From Phaeobacter sp. HF9A (GTDB lineage Bacteria > Pseudomonadota > Alphaproteobacteria > Rhodobacterales > Rhodobacteraceae): a stretch of DNA of 64,000 nt. A program made the translations under genes and the position numbers. Of this stretch, positions 16,546 through 25,835 are shown piece after piece; the stretch's first letter is position 1, and the number at the start of each line of letters is the position of its first letter. The stretch covers positions 1-64,000 of the forward strand of contig NZ_JAATOX010000008.1 of NCBI RefSeq assembly GCF_011806385.1. The letters run 5' to 3'. The notes under the pieces are model-generated. The model was given only the letters and a program-made list of their open reading frames with translations. It made no database searches and was not told where the DNA came from.

Positions 16546-19014
16546 TTACGCCGCGGGAGCGGCGGTCTGGCAGGGCTTGGTCCAATCCGCGGTCAAGCGC
16601 AGCGCCAGGCTGTGGCTCAGGTCCGACGCCGAAGTGCCCACCCAAAGGGCATAATCCCCTGCCGGTGCGGTCCAGGCATTGCTCTGCACATCGAAATACG
16701 CCAGGTCGCGCATGTCGAGCGTGATCCGCGCCTCGGAGCGCGCGCCAGGTTCCAGGATCAGCGGCCGAAAGCCGCGCAATTCCTTGACAGGTCTGCCCCG
16801 GCCCTGTGGCGGCGCAACATAGAGCTGCACAACCGCCTTGCCCCGACGCGGACCGGTGTTTTGCACCGGCACGGTGACGGTGACAGAGCCCCCGGCGTCG
16901 ATCTCGGACGCCGACGCCACGGGCGCGCCGATATCAAACGTCGTGTAGGACAAGCCATGCCCAAACGGGTAAAGCACCCCCGTACCGCCGCGCGCGTCAT
17001 AGTGCCGATAGCCGATGAAAATACCCTCGCCATAGCTGACATGGCCGTTCTCGCCCGGATAGTTGCCAGCCGTCGGATTGACGTCGAGCGCGGTCGGGAA
17101 GGTCTGTGGCAAGCGCCCGCCGGGCTCCGCATCGCCCAGCAGCACGTCTGCCAGACCATGGCCAAGCTCCTGCCCCGGATACCAGGCCTGAAGGATCGCC
17201 GCGACGTCGTCTTTCCACGGCATGGCCACCGGCCCGCCGGTCTGAAGGATGACAACGGTGTTGGGGTTGACTGCGGCGATGCGCGCGATCAGTTCGTCCT
17301 GTTCGCGCGGCAGCGCCAGATCCGGCAGATCGCGCCCTTCGCTGTCCCATTCCGGGGTGCGCCCGACAAAGAGCAGCGCCACCTCGGCCTCGCGCGCGAT
17401 CTCTTCGGCACGCATCAGGCCCGCCTCGCCAAGCGGCCGGTGCACGCCGACGCGGAACGCCTGGATGCCGTCCATCACCCCGGTGGTGGATTGATAATCG
17501 ACCCGGAACCGGTAGGTCTTTCCTGCTTCCAAATCGAGATCGACAATCCGCTCGTCGCCGCCGAAATCATAATAGGTCGCGCCCGTGGGCTGCCAGCCAT
17601 CCCAGCCATCCACCACCAAAAGGTCATCGACATACAGGCGGGCCAGTCCGGCATTGGCCAGTCCCAGCTGGTGGCGGCCGCTTTCGCTCGGGCTATAGTC
17701 GAACCTATTGCGGACCGAAAAAACCTTGAGGTCCACACCCGGCTCGTTAGAGCCGAACCACTTGGCATCTGACTGATTATATTGCTTTTCATGCGCAACC
17801 GGTCCGGTAAAATCCGGGCTGTTGTAAAAGGTCGAGGTCATCGGCCCATGCACCACCGGCAACAGCAGATGGTTCGCGCAGCCGGTCTCGAACCGGATGT
17901 CCAGCTCCTTGCGCGCGCTAAGCCCCTCCAGCGGGCTGACGCGGTAATGGGCATTCACCCGCGCGCTGCCGCCGCCCATGATCCGGGCGACATCTGCATT
18001 CGGCCCAATGACGGCGACCTGGGTCTTTTTGCCCGCCTGCATGGGCAGGATACCGGTGTTCTTGAGCAATACCGTCCCCTCGGCGACGGCCCGCCGGATC
18101 AGCGCACGATGATGCGGCGCATCGACCGAAATTTTCTCTTTCGGGTTCTCTTTCAGGCGCACCCCCGCGCGATCCACCAGACCCAGAATGCGGCGCGCGC
18201 CATCGGTGACCATATCCAGATCCACCTCGCCGCGCTCGATCGCATCAAGCAGCGCCTGGCCGCGATAAAGCGCCGGACCCGGCATTTCCAGATCCAGCCC
18301 CGCGTTCATGCTCTCTGCGGTGCTCTTGACCGCCGTCCAGTCCGAAACAGCGACGCCATCAAAACCGTATTCGTCTTTCAAAAGATCAGAAAGCAGCCAT
18401 TTATGCGCGCTGGTAAAGGTGCCGTTCAGCCGATTGTAGGAACACATCACCGCCCAGACCCCAGCCGCAACGGCGGCCTCGAAGGGCGGCAGGTAGATCT
18501 CCCGCAGCGCCCGGATGTCGATATCACTGGACATGGTCATCCGCTGATATTCGCTCTCGTTGCCGATGAAATGCTTGATCGTGGCACCGATGCCGTTGGA
18601 TTGCAGCCCGTCGATATAGGCAAGCGCGATCTCGGTCGTCAGCTCGGGATCTTCGGAGTAACACTCGAAATTGCGACCATTGAGCGGGCCGCGATGCATG
18701 TTGACCGTCGGCGCCAGCAGCACATTGGCGCCCTTGGTGCGGGTTTCCTCGGCCAGGGCGGCGCCGATCTCGCGCACGAGGTCGGGGTTCCAGCTGGAAC
18801 TGAGCGCAATGCCCGCGGGAAACACCGCCGCCGTCGGGCCGTTCTCGGTGACGCCACCGCGCGCGCCATTGGGGCCATCGGTCACCTTGACCGCCGGCAC
18901 GCCCAGCCGTTCGATCGCGACGGTTTCCCAGAAATTGGCACCGGCGAGGAGAGAGACCTTTTCCTCCAGCGTCAGTTTTTGCAGCGTGTCTTCGACCCAG
19001 GCCGTATCCATCAT
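16546..19014 (-). CDS. Glycoside hydrolase family 3 beta-glucosidase with PA14 domain
   Basis: Releases glucose or a related sugar from the non-reducing end of beta-glycosides. The 822-residue protein has the GH3 barrel (residues 1-300) with nucleophile Asp225 in GVAVSDW. A PA14 carbohydrate-binding insertion follows at about 385-525, with the GH3 C-terminal domain around it and the probable acid/base Glu559 in EWDSEGRD. A C-terminal fibronectin-III-like domain completes it. This layout matches PA14-containing GH3 beta-glucosidases from yeast and bacteria. No signal peptide is seen, so the imported oligosaccharide is cut in the cytoplasm. Last enzyme gene of the sugar ABC operon, 21 bases after the ATPase gene. 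Confidence 0.92.
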   Translation of the reverse strand: MMDTAWVEDTLQKLTLEEKVSLLAGANFWETVAIERLGVPAVKVTDGPNGARGGVTENGPTAAVFPAGIALSSSWNPDLVREIGAALAEETRTKGANVLLAPTVNMHRGPLNGRNFECYSEDPELTTEIALAYIDGLQSNGIGATIKHFIGNESEYQRMTMSSDIDIRALREIYLPPFEAAVAAGVWAVMCSYNRLNGTFTSAHKWLLSDLLKDEYGFDGVAVSDWTAVKSTAESMNAGLDLEMPGPALYRGQALLDAIERGEVDLDMVTDGARRILGLVDRAGVRLKENPKEKISVDAPHHRALIRRAVAEGTVLLKNTGILPMQAGKKTQVAVIGPNADVARIMGGGSARVNAHYRVSPLEGLSARKELDIRFETGCANHLLLPVVHGPMTSTFYNSPDFTGPVAHEKQYNQSDAKWFGSNEPGVDLKVFSVRNRFDYSPSESGRHQLGLANAGLARLYVDDLLVVDGWDGWQPTGATYYDFGGDERIVDLDLEAGKTYRFRVDYQSTTGVMDGIQAFRVGVHRPLGEAGLMRAEEIAREAEVALLFVGRTPEWDSEGRDLPDLALPREQDELIARIAAVNPNTVVILQTGGPVAMPWKDDVAAILQAWYPGQELGHGLADVLLGDAEPGGRLPQTFPTALDVNPTAGNYPGENGHVSYGEGIFIGYRHYDARGGTGVLYPFGHGLSYTTFDIGAPVASASEIDAGGSVTVTVPVQNTGPRRGKAVVQLYVAPPQGRGRPVKELRGFRPLILEPGARSEARITLDMRDLAYFDVQSNAWTAPAGDYALWVGTSASDLSHSLALRLTADWTKPCQTAAPAA

Positions 19015-19035
19015 CTTTCCTTCTTTATGCTGCGA

Positions 19036-20127
19036 TCAGAGCCGGACGCCCGATTTGGCGTCAAACAGCGACAAAGTCGCCGGCGAGAAGCCAAGCTCCA
19101 TCTCCGTGCCGCGCGGCGGATTGAGTTTCAGCTCGCTGCCAAAACGAACCGAGGCTTTCTGGCCGGCGGTGGTGCCCCAGAGCACGCTGTCAGCGCCCAT
19201 GGATTCCGAAACGCTGACCGTGAAGGGCAGCCGCAGGGGCAGATTACCGGCCTCCACGAACAGATGCTCGGGCCGAAGACCAAGCACCGCCTCGCCGCCC
19301 TGCCCCAGCGGCGCAGCAAAGGCGTAATCGGTCACGTCGATCTCGGGTCCGCCCTGGATCGCAAAGACGGTCTTACCCGCCTCCGCGCGCAGCCGACCGG
19401 AGAAGAAATTCATGCCGGGCGAGCCGACAAAACCCGCCACAAAGAGGTTCGCGGGACGTTCGTAAATGTCCTCAGGCGAGGCAAGCTGCTGGATCACCCC
19501 GTTCTGCATCACGGCGATGCGGGTGGCCAGGGTCATCGCTTCGACCTGATCATGGGTCACATAGATCATCGTCTTGCCGATAGTCTGATGCAGCTCCTTC
19601 AGCTCCACCCGCAGTTCGGCGCGCAGCTTGGCGTCGAGGTTCGACAGCGGTTCGTCAAAGAGATAGATGTCGGCATCGCGCACCAGCGCCCGCCCGATCG
19701 CCACGCGCTGGCGCTGACCGCCGGACAGGGCGGCGGGGCGACGTTTGAGATAGGGTTCAATCTGGAGCATCTTGGACACCCGCGCGATCCGCCGCTGGAT
19801 TTCATCCTTGGGCATGTTCGCCATCCGCAGGCCAAAGCTCAGGTTCCCCTCTACCGTGGTCTGGGGATAGAGCGCATAGGACTGGAACACCATGCCGATC
19901 CCACGATCTTTGGGTTCCGCGTCGGTCTTGTCCTCTCCCGCGATACGGATCTTGCCGCCGGTCACGTCGATCAGCCCCGCCACCGCGTTCAGCAAGGTCG
20001 ATTTGCCACAGCCCGAAGAGCCCAGCAGCACGATGAACTCGCCGTCCTCGATCAGCAGGTTGAGATCCTTCAGGACGCTCACGGAGCCAAACTGGATATC
20101 GAGGTTTTCAATTGAGACTTCAGCCAT
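19036..20127 (-). CDS. CUT1 sugar ABC transporter ATP-binding protein (MalK/UgpC-like)
   Basis: Energises sugar import. The 363-residue protein has Walker A GSSGCGKST, signature LSGGQRQRVAIGRAL, Walker B IYLFDEPLSNLDAKLR and the regulatory OB-like C-terminal domain that gives MalK-type proteins this length. It follows the permease gene by 3 bases and precedes the beta-glucosidase by 21 bases. Proteins of this kind can sometimes serve several sugar transporters, but here a complete binding-protein and permease set is linked. Confidence 0.92.
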   Translation of the reverse strand: MAEVSIENLDIQFGSVSVLKDLNLLIEDGEFIVLLGSSGCGKSTLLNAVAGLIDVTGGKIRIAGEDKTDAEPKDRGIGMVFQSYALYPQTTVEGNLSFGLRMANMPKDEIQRRIARVSKMLQIEPYLKRRPAALSGGQRQRVAIGRALVRDADIYLFDEPLSNLDAKLRAELRVELKELHQTIGKTMIYVTHDQVEAMTLATRIAVMQNGVIQQLASPEDIYERPANLFVAGFVGSPGMNFFSGRLRAEAGKTVFAIQGGPEIDVTDYAFAAPLGQGGEAVLGLRPEHLFVEAGNLPLRLPFTVSVSESMGADSVLWGTTAGQKASVRFGSELKLNPPRGTEMELGFSPATLSLFDAKSGVRL

Positions 20128-20130
20128 GTC

Positions 20131-21000
20131 TTATCCCTTCACGGCGCCAGCGGCGATACCGCGCACGAACCAGCGCCCGGAAGCCAGATAGATTATCAGG
20201 GGAACCGCAGCGGTCAGAATGGTTGCGGCCATATTCACGTTGTAGGCTTTCTCGCCCTGGGTCGAATTGACGATATTGTTCAACAGAACCGTCATCGGCT
20301 GGTTGTCAGAACCGGCAAACACCAGGCCAAACAGGAAGTCGTTCCAGATATGGGTGCTCTGCAAGATGACGGCGACGATCAGGATCGGCGGCGACAAGGG
20401 CAGGATCAGCCGCACAAAGATAACCCAGAACCCGCCGCCATCGACGCGCGCGGCGCTGAACAGATCCCGTGGCAGACCGGCATAATAATTGCGAAACAAC
20501 AGCACCATGATCGGCATGCCAAAGATCACATGGATCGCCACAATCCCGGCCAGGCTGTTATAAAGCCCAACCTGCGACAGCATCCGGACCAACGGGTAGA
20601 TGAACACCTGATAGGGAATAAACGCCGCCACGATCAGCACGCCAAAGATGATCCCCGCGCCCCTGGGCCGCCAGAAGGACAGCGCATAGCCCGTCACCGC
20701 GCCCAGCAGGATCGACAACACCGTGGCGGGCACCATGATCAGCACCGAGTTGAGAAAGCCGACCGACAGGCCATTGCACTTCAGCCCCGTGCAGGCGGAT
20801 TGCCAGGCGGTAATCCAGGCCTCCAGCGTGGGTGCGCTCGGCACCGCAAAGATCGAGGTCACCCGGATTTCATCCATCGTCTTAAGCGAGGTCACGATCA
20901 TCACGTAAAAGGGCATCAAGAAGAAGGCCGCCGCGATCACCAGAAAGGCGTAAACGCCAATCCGAGCCATGATTTTTTCCGATTTGCTGCTCATGATCAC
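20131..21000 (-). CDS. CUT1 sugar ABC transporter permease (MalG-like)
   Basis: Inner-membrane permease of 289 residues with about six hydrophobic segments. The EAA loop is modified to SAARVDGGGFWVIFVRLILPL, where Asp-Gly-Gly-Gly matches the family core. MalG-type N-terminus (FFLMPFYVMIVTSLKTMDEI) is clear. Its start overlaps the stop of the upstream permease gene by 4 bases; an alternative Met two codons later is possible. Confidence 0.9.
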   Translation of the reverse strand: MIMSSKSEKIMARIGVYAFLVIAAAFFLMPFYVMIVTSLKTMDEIRVTSIFAVPSAPTLEAWITAWQSACTGLKCNGLSVGFLNSVLIMVPATVLSILLGAVTGYALSFWRPRGAGIIFGVLIVAAFIPYQVFIYPLVRMLSQVGLYNSLAGIVAIHVIFGMPIMVLLFRNYYAGLPRDLFSAARVDGGGFWVIFVRLILPLSPPILIVAVILQSTHIWNDFLFGLVFAGSDNQPMTVLLNNIVNSTQGEKAYNVNMAATILTAAVPLIIYLASGRWFVRGIAAGAVKG

Positions 21001-21881
21001 GCCCCCGCCTTCTGCGCGGAGTAGCGGCGCGCATAATACATCGGCACCAGGATCGCGACCACCGCAACCAGCATCATGATCGCACCCGCATTCGCCAGGG
21101 CAATGTTTTGCCGTGCAAACAGGTTCTCCATCACGAATTTCGCCGGCACCTCTGTCGCATTCCCCGGTCCGCCGCCGGTCAGGGCCACCACAAGGTCATA
21201 GGCTTTCACCACCGACACCGCGAGCAAGACCGTGGCGGTTGCCGCCATCGGCGCGATGATCGGCAGCACGATCGAGGGATAGACCCGCCATTTTGCGATG
21301 CCGTCGATCCGGGTCGCTTTCCACAGATCCTCGTCAACACCCCGCAACCCCGCCAGCAGGATCGCCATCACCAGGCCGCTGCCCTGCCACACCGCCGCGA
21401 GCACAAGGACGTAGATTGCCCGTTTGGGCTGCACGATCCAGTCAAAGGTGAAGGTCTCAAAGCCAAGCCCCCTGACCGCCGCCTGAATGCCGAAGCCGGG
21501 GTTCAATACCCATTGCCACACCAGACCGGTAACCACGAAAGACATCGCATATGGATAGAGAAAGATCGTGCGAAACAGCGCCTCGCCCCGGATCCTCTGG
21601 TCCATCATGATCGCCATGATAAAGCCAAACACCAGGCAAATCGCGATGAACAGCAGGCCGAATACGATCAGGTTCGAGACGGCCACCTGCCAGGCAGGCA
21701 GCTTCAACAGCAGTTCATACTGGTGAAAAAAGTTGAACTTATAGACCGGTAGCAGCTTGGAACTGGTCAAGGAAATGACGAATGTCCAAATCGTCGATCC
21801 CACAAGAGCAACGAGCACGATGATCCAGACCGGCATCATCGCCAGATAGACATGCGCGCGCGTTCCCGAAAATTTTGCCAT
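20997..21881 (-). CDS. CUT1 sugar ABC transporter permease (MalF-like)
   Basis: The 294-residue membrane protein pairs with the MalG-like subunit. It has the EAA loop DEDLWKATRIDGIAKWRVYPSI (core ATRIDG) and a GGGPGNAT motif typical of CUT1 MalF/UgpA proteins. The start at 21881 was chosen for the GGAGGG ribosome site 7 bases upstream; a longer frame extends to 21959 without such a site. Separated from the binding-protein gene by 81 bases containing a hairpin. Confidence 0.9.
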   Translation of the reverse strand: MAKFSGTRAHVYLAMMPVWIIVLVALVGSTIWTFVISLTSSKLLPVYKFNFFHQYELLLKLPAWQVAVSNLIVFGLLFIAICLVFGFIMAIMMDQRIRGEALFRTIFLYPYAMSFVVTGLVWQWVLNPGFGIQAAVRGLGFETFTFDWIVQPKRAIYVLVLAAVWQGSGLVMAILLAGLRGVDEDLWKATRIDGIAKWRVYPSIVLPIIAPMAATATVLLAVSVVKAYDLVVALTGGGPGNATEVPAKFVMENLFARQNIALANAGAIMMLVAVVAILVPMYYARRYSAQKAGA

Positions 21882-21916
21882 CGCCAATCCCTCCAACAGC
21901 GCGTGGGTGATGCGCA

Positions 21917-21936
21917 CCGCAGGCAGAGGCCTGCGG
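21917..21936 (-). promoter_or_regulatory. Intercistronic hairpin after sugar-binding protein gene
   Basis: Perfect 8-bp inverted repeat CCGCAGGC/GCCTGCGG with an AGAG loop, flanked by further near-complementary bases. It lies between the binding-protein and permease genes. It probably protects the binding-protein mRNA or attenuates read-through, giving an excess of binding protein. Confidence 0.5.
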
Positions 21937-21962
21937 CGCACAGTCTTTCGTTTGCTCAAGGA

Positions 21963-23189
21963 TCAGTAGTTTTCCAGAACGCCCGCGATGGTCTCGACAT
22001 AGTCGTCCGCCGTCGCATCGGAGTTCACCCAAAGCACCTTCAGCTCGGACCCCAGCGCGCCCAGCTTCTCGGGCGAGAAGTTGATAAAGAGCGCCATCAC
22101 CGAATTGCCTTCGGCGATCGAGGCCGCGCCCGCCGCGGCACAGGCATTGAAACCGGAGGTATCCACACCGGAGCGGACCGGCAGTGACCCCATCGCGGCG
22201 GTAAACGCGGCCTGCACCTCGACGGAGGTGGTAACCTCGGCGAGCTTGACCTGGGCTTCGGTCAGCCCGTCCCCCTTGGCCGGCATCGCCCAGATATCCC
22301 CGGCAACCACCAACGGCCCCTGGTTCGGGCCAACACCGCACAGCACCTCTTCGCCCGGGGTAAAACCGGCGGCACCGATCTCGCCGATCGCCCAGCCGCC
22401 CATGATGAAGAAACCCGCCTCGCCGTTCAGGATCATCTGATTGGTGATGTTCCACTGGCGACCAGAGACACCGACATCGGCATAGCTCGGCAGTTTCGCC
22501 ATGATCTCGGCAACCGGGCGGAAGGCTTCGGTGCGCACGAATTCGGGACCATTGGGGCCGGTGAATTCGTTCCAACCCTCGGTGCCGACGACCGATGCCA
22601 GAACCGCCTGGAAGGTGTTCATGAACCAGACATCGCGATCACCTGCCTGGGCAAAGGGAATGATCCCCGCGTCGCGCAGCTTGTCGCCAGTGGCAAAGAA
22701 GGCGTCCCAGGTCTGCGGCATTTCGGCGCCGACCTTTTCAAGCGCATCCCGCGAGGCAAAGAGAAAATTGGTGCCTTGAAGCTGAATTGGCACGCCATAG
22801 ACATGGCCGTCGCGGGTCACCGCATCCATCACCGCCGCGGGCATGATATCGGCCCAATGGTCCGCCGTGGCGACCTGATCAAGCGGCGCCAGCACCGCGC
22901 TGTCAACGAGGTTGTCGATATCCGCACCAAGGCTGAACTGCGCTGCCTCGGGCGGATTGCCACCCACCATACGGCTGATCGCGGCCGCCTTGGCCGCATC
23001 GCTGCCGGCCACGGCCTGGTCGATCCACTCGCCGCCCAGCCCGTCATAGGCGTGCGCAATAACGCCAACACCGGCGGATTCCGCGGCAGATGTCCACCAA
23101 TGCACCACTTCCGCAGATTGCGCGTGGGCCCCGATGGCCGTCAACGCGGTGGTCGCGGTCGTGGCAAAGGCCAGAGCAAGATATTTCAT
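21963..23189 (-). CDS. CUT1 sugar ABC transporter extracellular solute-binding protein
   Basis: Periplasmic sugar receptor of 408 residues, with signal peptide MKYLALAFATTATTALT... cleaved near GAHAQS. The mature start EVVHWWTSAAESAGVGVIA and the QLQGTNFLFASRDALEKVG segment match family 1 sugar-binding proteins of the glucose/oligoglucoside group. The start at 23189 is preceded by GGGAGG. First gene of the leftward operon that ends in a beta-glucosidase, so a beta-linked gluco-oligosaccharide such as cellobiose is the likely ligand (inference). Confidence 0.9.
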   Translation of the reverse strand: MKYLALAFATTATTALTAIGAHAQSAEVVHWWTSAAESAGVGVIAHAYDGLGGEWIDQAVAGSDAAKAAAISRMVGGNPPEAAQFSLGADIDNLVDSAVLAPLDQVATADHWADIMPAAVMDAVTRDGHVYGVPIQLQGTNFLFASRDALEKVGAEMPQTWDAFFATGDKLRDAGIIPFAQAGDRDVWFMNTFQAVLASVVGTEGWNEFTGPNGPEFVRTEAFRPVAEIMAKLPSYADVGVSGRQWNITNQMILNGEAGFFIMGGWAIGEIGAAGFTPGEEVLCGVGPNQGPLVVAGDIWAMPAKGDGLTEAQVKLAEVTTSVEVQAAFTAAMGSLPVRSGVDTSGFNACAAAGAASIAEGNSVMALFINFSPEKLGALGSELKVLWVNSDATADDYVETIAGVLENY

Positions 23190-23609
23190 GTGTCCTCCCA
23201 ATCGGCGACGGTCCCGTTTCCGGCGGTCACCCCTGTATCCCGTTGTCAGCGGCGCGCTCATGGATTTGCATCCGCCAGAGTTCGCACGTGGCGAGAGGTA
23301 TAGCTCCCATCGTGATAGTCGAAAAATTATCTTATATTGGACTTTGGTATTCATTATCTAATAACTGAAACACATCCCCTCCTGACCAAAGCGGGCGGGC
23401 GGATGCCCGGCCACGCGCCCGATTGTGCTGCGCGAATACGCAACGCACCGGCCAACGACGCGACCTGTGGCTGTGATTGACAACCATCTGGCGCTGTGTA
23501 TCTTTCCGCCACCCAGGCACGCCCCAGGTGAGAACGCTGGCACATCCGCCGGCTGCAACAATCGCCCGAGACCGTGCAAGACGCGCGGCTCGCTGTCTGG
23601 GATACAGTG
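23190..23609. other. 420-base intergenic region between sugar operon and siderophore receptor
   Basis: Holds the divergent promoters of the leftward sugar operon and the rightward TonB receptor. An AT-rich stretch at about 23320-23365 stands out. It includes AATTATCTT (23325-23333), matching an element in front of the LysR gene at 16453, and a short dyad TTAT-CTA-ATAA (23354-23364). I see no TRAAT-N16-CGT element here and no convincing gene. Confidence 0.5.
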
Positions 23610-25763
23610 ATGACACTTACATATTCGCCGGCGCCCTGCCGGTCCCGCCGCCCCCACACCCTGTGGCGCGGCACCCTGTTCGCCGCCTGCTCTTTGGCCG
23701 CCCTGCCCGCACAGGCGCAAGATCAGGTAATCGAGCTCGCGCCGATCATCGTGCGCGACAAATTGCAATATGCCGGAGCGATCGAGGGCTATCTGGCACC
23801 CGCAACAGAAACCGGCGTCAAATCGGGTGTGCCGCTGAGCGAGGTGCCGCAGTCGATTTCCGTGGTGACCTCCTCCGAGCTGGAGCGCCGCCAGCCGGCG
23901 CAGGTCGAGGATGCGATCAAATACACCGCCGGTATCAACCCGTCGTCCTGGGGCACCGACGACCGTTTCGATCAATTCTCGATCCGTGGCTTTGATATGG
24001 GGTCCACTTCGCTCTATCGCGATGGGCTGCCGCAAAAGGTGTTGGGGTTCACGGCGTTTTCCAGCGATCCCTACATGCTGGAGCGTGTCGACGTGCTGCG
24101 CGGGCCTGCCGGGGTGCTTTATGGCGCCAACGATGCCGGCGGGATGATCAACCTGGTGACTAAGCGGCCGAGCTTTGAACCGCTGGCCAAGGCTTATGCC
24201 GGATATGGCAGCCATGGCACGGTCGAAGCAGGTGCCGACTGGTCCGCGGTGCTGAATGCGCAGGGCACATTGGCCGGGCGCCTGACGCTTCTGCTGCGCG
24301 ACGGGGCAACCGAGGTGCAAGGCTCGGCCAACGACCGCGCCCTCATTTCCGGCGGGCTGACCTGGGCACCGAGTGACGACACCAGCCTCACGGTGCTGAT
24401 GCATTATCAGAAAGACGCCCGCACACCGCTGATTTTTGCGCCCGTGCCCGGCGAGGATGCAAATGTTCCAGCAGGAAGCCTGCCGCAGGATTTTGCGCTG
24501 AGGCAATCGCCCTATAACAGCTTCAAGACCGAACAGGCCTCCTTTGGCTGGGAATTCGCGCATCGTTTCGGGGCGGGTTTCACCTTCAACCAAAAACTCC
24601 GCTATGCCCGGCAAAAGACCGATTATGCGCAGCTCGACTACTCCGATGCCAGTGCCAGTGGCCTGTCCTATTACGCCTTCAACAACGACGAAGACGCCTG
24701 GACGCTCGGGTTTGACAACAATCTGGAATGGAAAAGCGGCACCGGCAGGGGGGAAAACAGCCTGATCGCCGGCTTCGACTATCAATACAGCCGTTCCGAT
24801 GTCACCCAGTATCTCGACTACAGCACCTATCTGGTGCCCTATACGGATCCGAATTTTGACTTCGCCGTCAGCCAACCGGCTTTGGGCGCGCGCGGGCGGA
24901 CCACCTACAGTGAAAAAGGTCTCTACCTGCAAGACCATTTCAAGTTCGACACTGGCCTGTCGATCACGGCCGGTCTGCGCCACAGCTGGCTGGAGACCAA
25001 AGTCGAAGATTGGCTTGCCGGCTCCTCCGAAACACAAAAGGATTCCGCCACCACCGGTATGATCGGCCTGACCTACGAGATGGCAAACGGAATGGTGCCC
25101 TATGTCAGCTACACCGAGGGCTTTATCCAGAATGTCGGCAAGACCATTTCCGGCGCGCCGCTTGACCCCTCCAAGAGCAAACAGTGGGAATTGGGCCTGC
25201 GCTACCTGCCCGACAACGGCAACTACATGCTGAGCGCGGCGCTGTTTGACCTGCGCAAGACCAACGTGAAGGATTATGACCTGAACGACCCAACCTGGAG
25301 CAGCTTCACTCAGGTCGGCGAAATCCGGTCGCGCGGGCTGGAGCTGGAAGCCCGGGGCCGTCTGACGGACCGGCTGCAAGGGGTATTGGGCTATAGCTAT
25401 CTGGAGAGCGAGATCACCCGCTCGTCGGATGCGTCGAAACTGGGCAATGAAAACGCAATGGCACCGCCGCATCAGCTGTCACTGTGGCTGGATTATGATG
25501 CCGCCGATCTGTTGCCCGGTCTGACCGCAGGCGCCGGGCTGCGGTATAACGCGGCGGCCTTCTCCACCCAGGACAACCTGCGCAAGACGCCGTCCTATGC
25601 GGTGGCGGATCTGGCGTTGCGCTATCAGTGGCAGAATCTGGACATCAACTTCCGCGTCGCCAACCTGTTTGATCGCGACTATTTCGGCGTCTGCTATGAC
25701 AGCTATGGCTGTGTCCGTGGCCAGGGCCGCACCGCGATGCTGACGGTCGGCACATCCTTCTAG
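23610..25763 (+). CDS. TonB-dependent siderophore receptor (FhuA/FoxA type)
   Basis: Outer-membrane, TonB-driven uptake of a ferric siderophore. The 717-residue protein has a signal peptide ending at AQAQ, a TonB-box-like start, and a plug domain with VPQSISVVTSSELERR and LRGPAGVLYGANDAGGMIN. A long beta-barrel follows and ends in Phe, as usual for outer-membrane proteins. The VPQSISVV plug motif is typical of hydroxamate-type receptors. The start at 23610 gives the signal peptide directly; an ATG at 23574 would add 12 residues. It opens the siderophore island and faces the convergent ABC genes across a strong hairpin. Confidence 0.93.
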   Translation: MTLTYSPAPCRSRRPHTLWRGTLFAACSLAALPAQAQDQVIELAPIIVRDKLQYAGAIEGYLAPATETGVKSGVPLSEVPQSISVVTSSELERRQPAQVEDAIKYTAGINPSSWGTDDRFDQFSIRGFDMGSTSLYRDGLPQKVLGFTAFSSDPYMLERVDVLRGPAGVLYGANDAGGMINLVTKRPSFEPLAKAYAGYGSHGTVEAGADWSAVLNAQGTLAGRLTLLLRDGATEVQGSANDRALISGGLTWAPSDDTSLTVLMHYQKDARTPLIFAPVPGEDANVPAGSLPQDFALRQSPYNSFKTEQASFGWEFAHRFGAGFTFNQKLRYARQKTDYAQLDYSDASASGLSYYAFNNDEDAWTLGFDNNLEWKSGTGRGENSLIAGFDYQYSRSDVTQYLDYSTYLVPYTDPNFDFAVSQPALGARGRTTYSEKGLYLQDHFKFDTGLSITAGLRHSWLETKVEDWLAGSSETQKDSATTGMIGLTYEMANGMVPYVSYTEGFIQNVGKTISGAPLDPSKSKQWELGLRYLPDNGNYMLSAALFDLRKTNVKDYDLNDPTWSSFTQVGEIRSRGLELEARGRLTDRLQGVLGYSYLESEITRSSDASKLGNENAMAPPHQLSLWLDYDAADLLPGLTAGAGLRYNAAAFSTQDNLRKTPSYAVADLALRYQWQNLDINFRVANLFDRDYFGVCYDSYGCVRGQGRTAMLTVGTSF

Positions 25764-25821
25764 GCGGCTTGGGCGGCGCAGCATGGATCTGCGCCGCCAT
25801 CACCCTTGACGGCCAAGCCGC
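25764..25821. terminator. Bidirectional terminator between receptor and ABC operon
   Basis: Nested hairpin between convergent genes: inner 10-bp perfect stem GGCGGCGCAG/CTGCGCCGCC (25772-25781 and 25789-25798) and outer GCGGCTTGG/CCAAGCCGC (25764-25772 and 25813-25821). Confidence 0.65.
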
Positions 25822-25835
25822 TTCAGCCCGCGCGG

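Noticed and set aside
17782-20115. 777-codon open frame on the + strand
   Set aside because: Runs antisense across the ends of the beta-glucosidase and ABC ATPase genes, both of which have clear catalytic motifs; shadow frame.
23354-23364. Iron-regulator box TTAT-CTA-ATAA before the TonB receptor
   Set aside because: Dyad arms of only 4 bases in an AT-rich stretch; too short to support a Fur, Irr or RirA site without a model scan.
23358-25472. 704-codon open frame on the - strand
   Set aside because: Antisense to the TonB receptor, which has signal peptide, plug and C-terminal Phe; no motif in the antisense frame.
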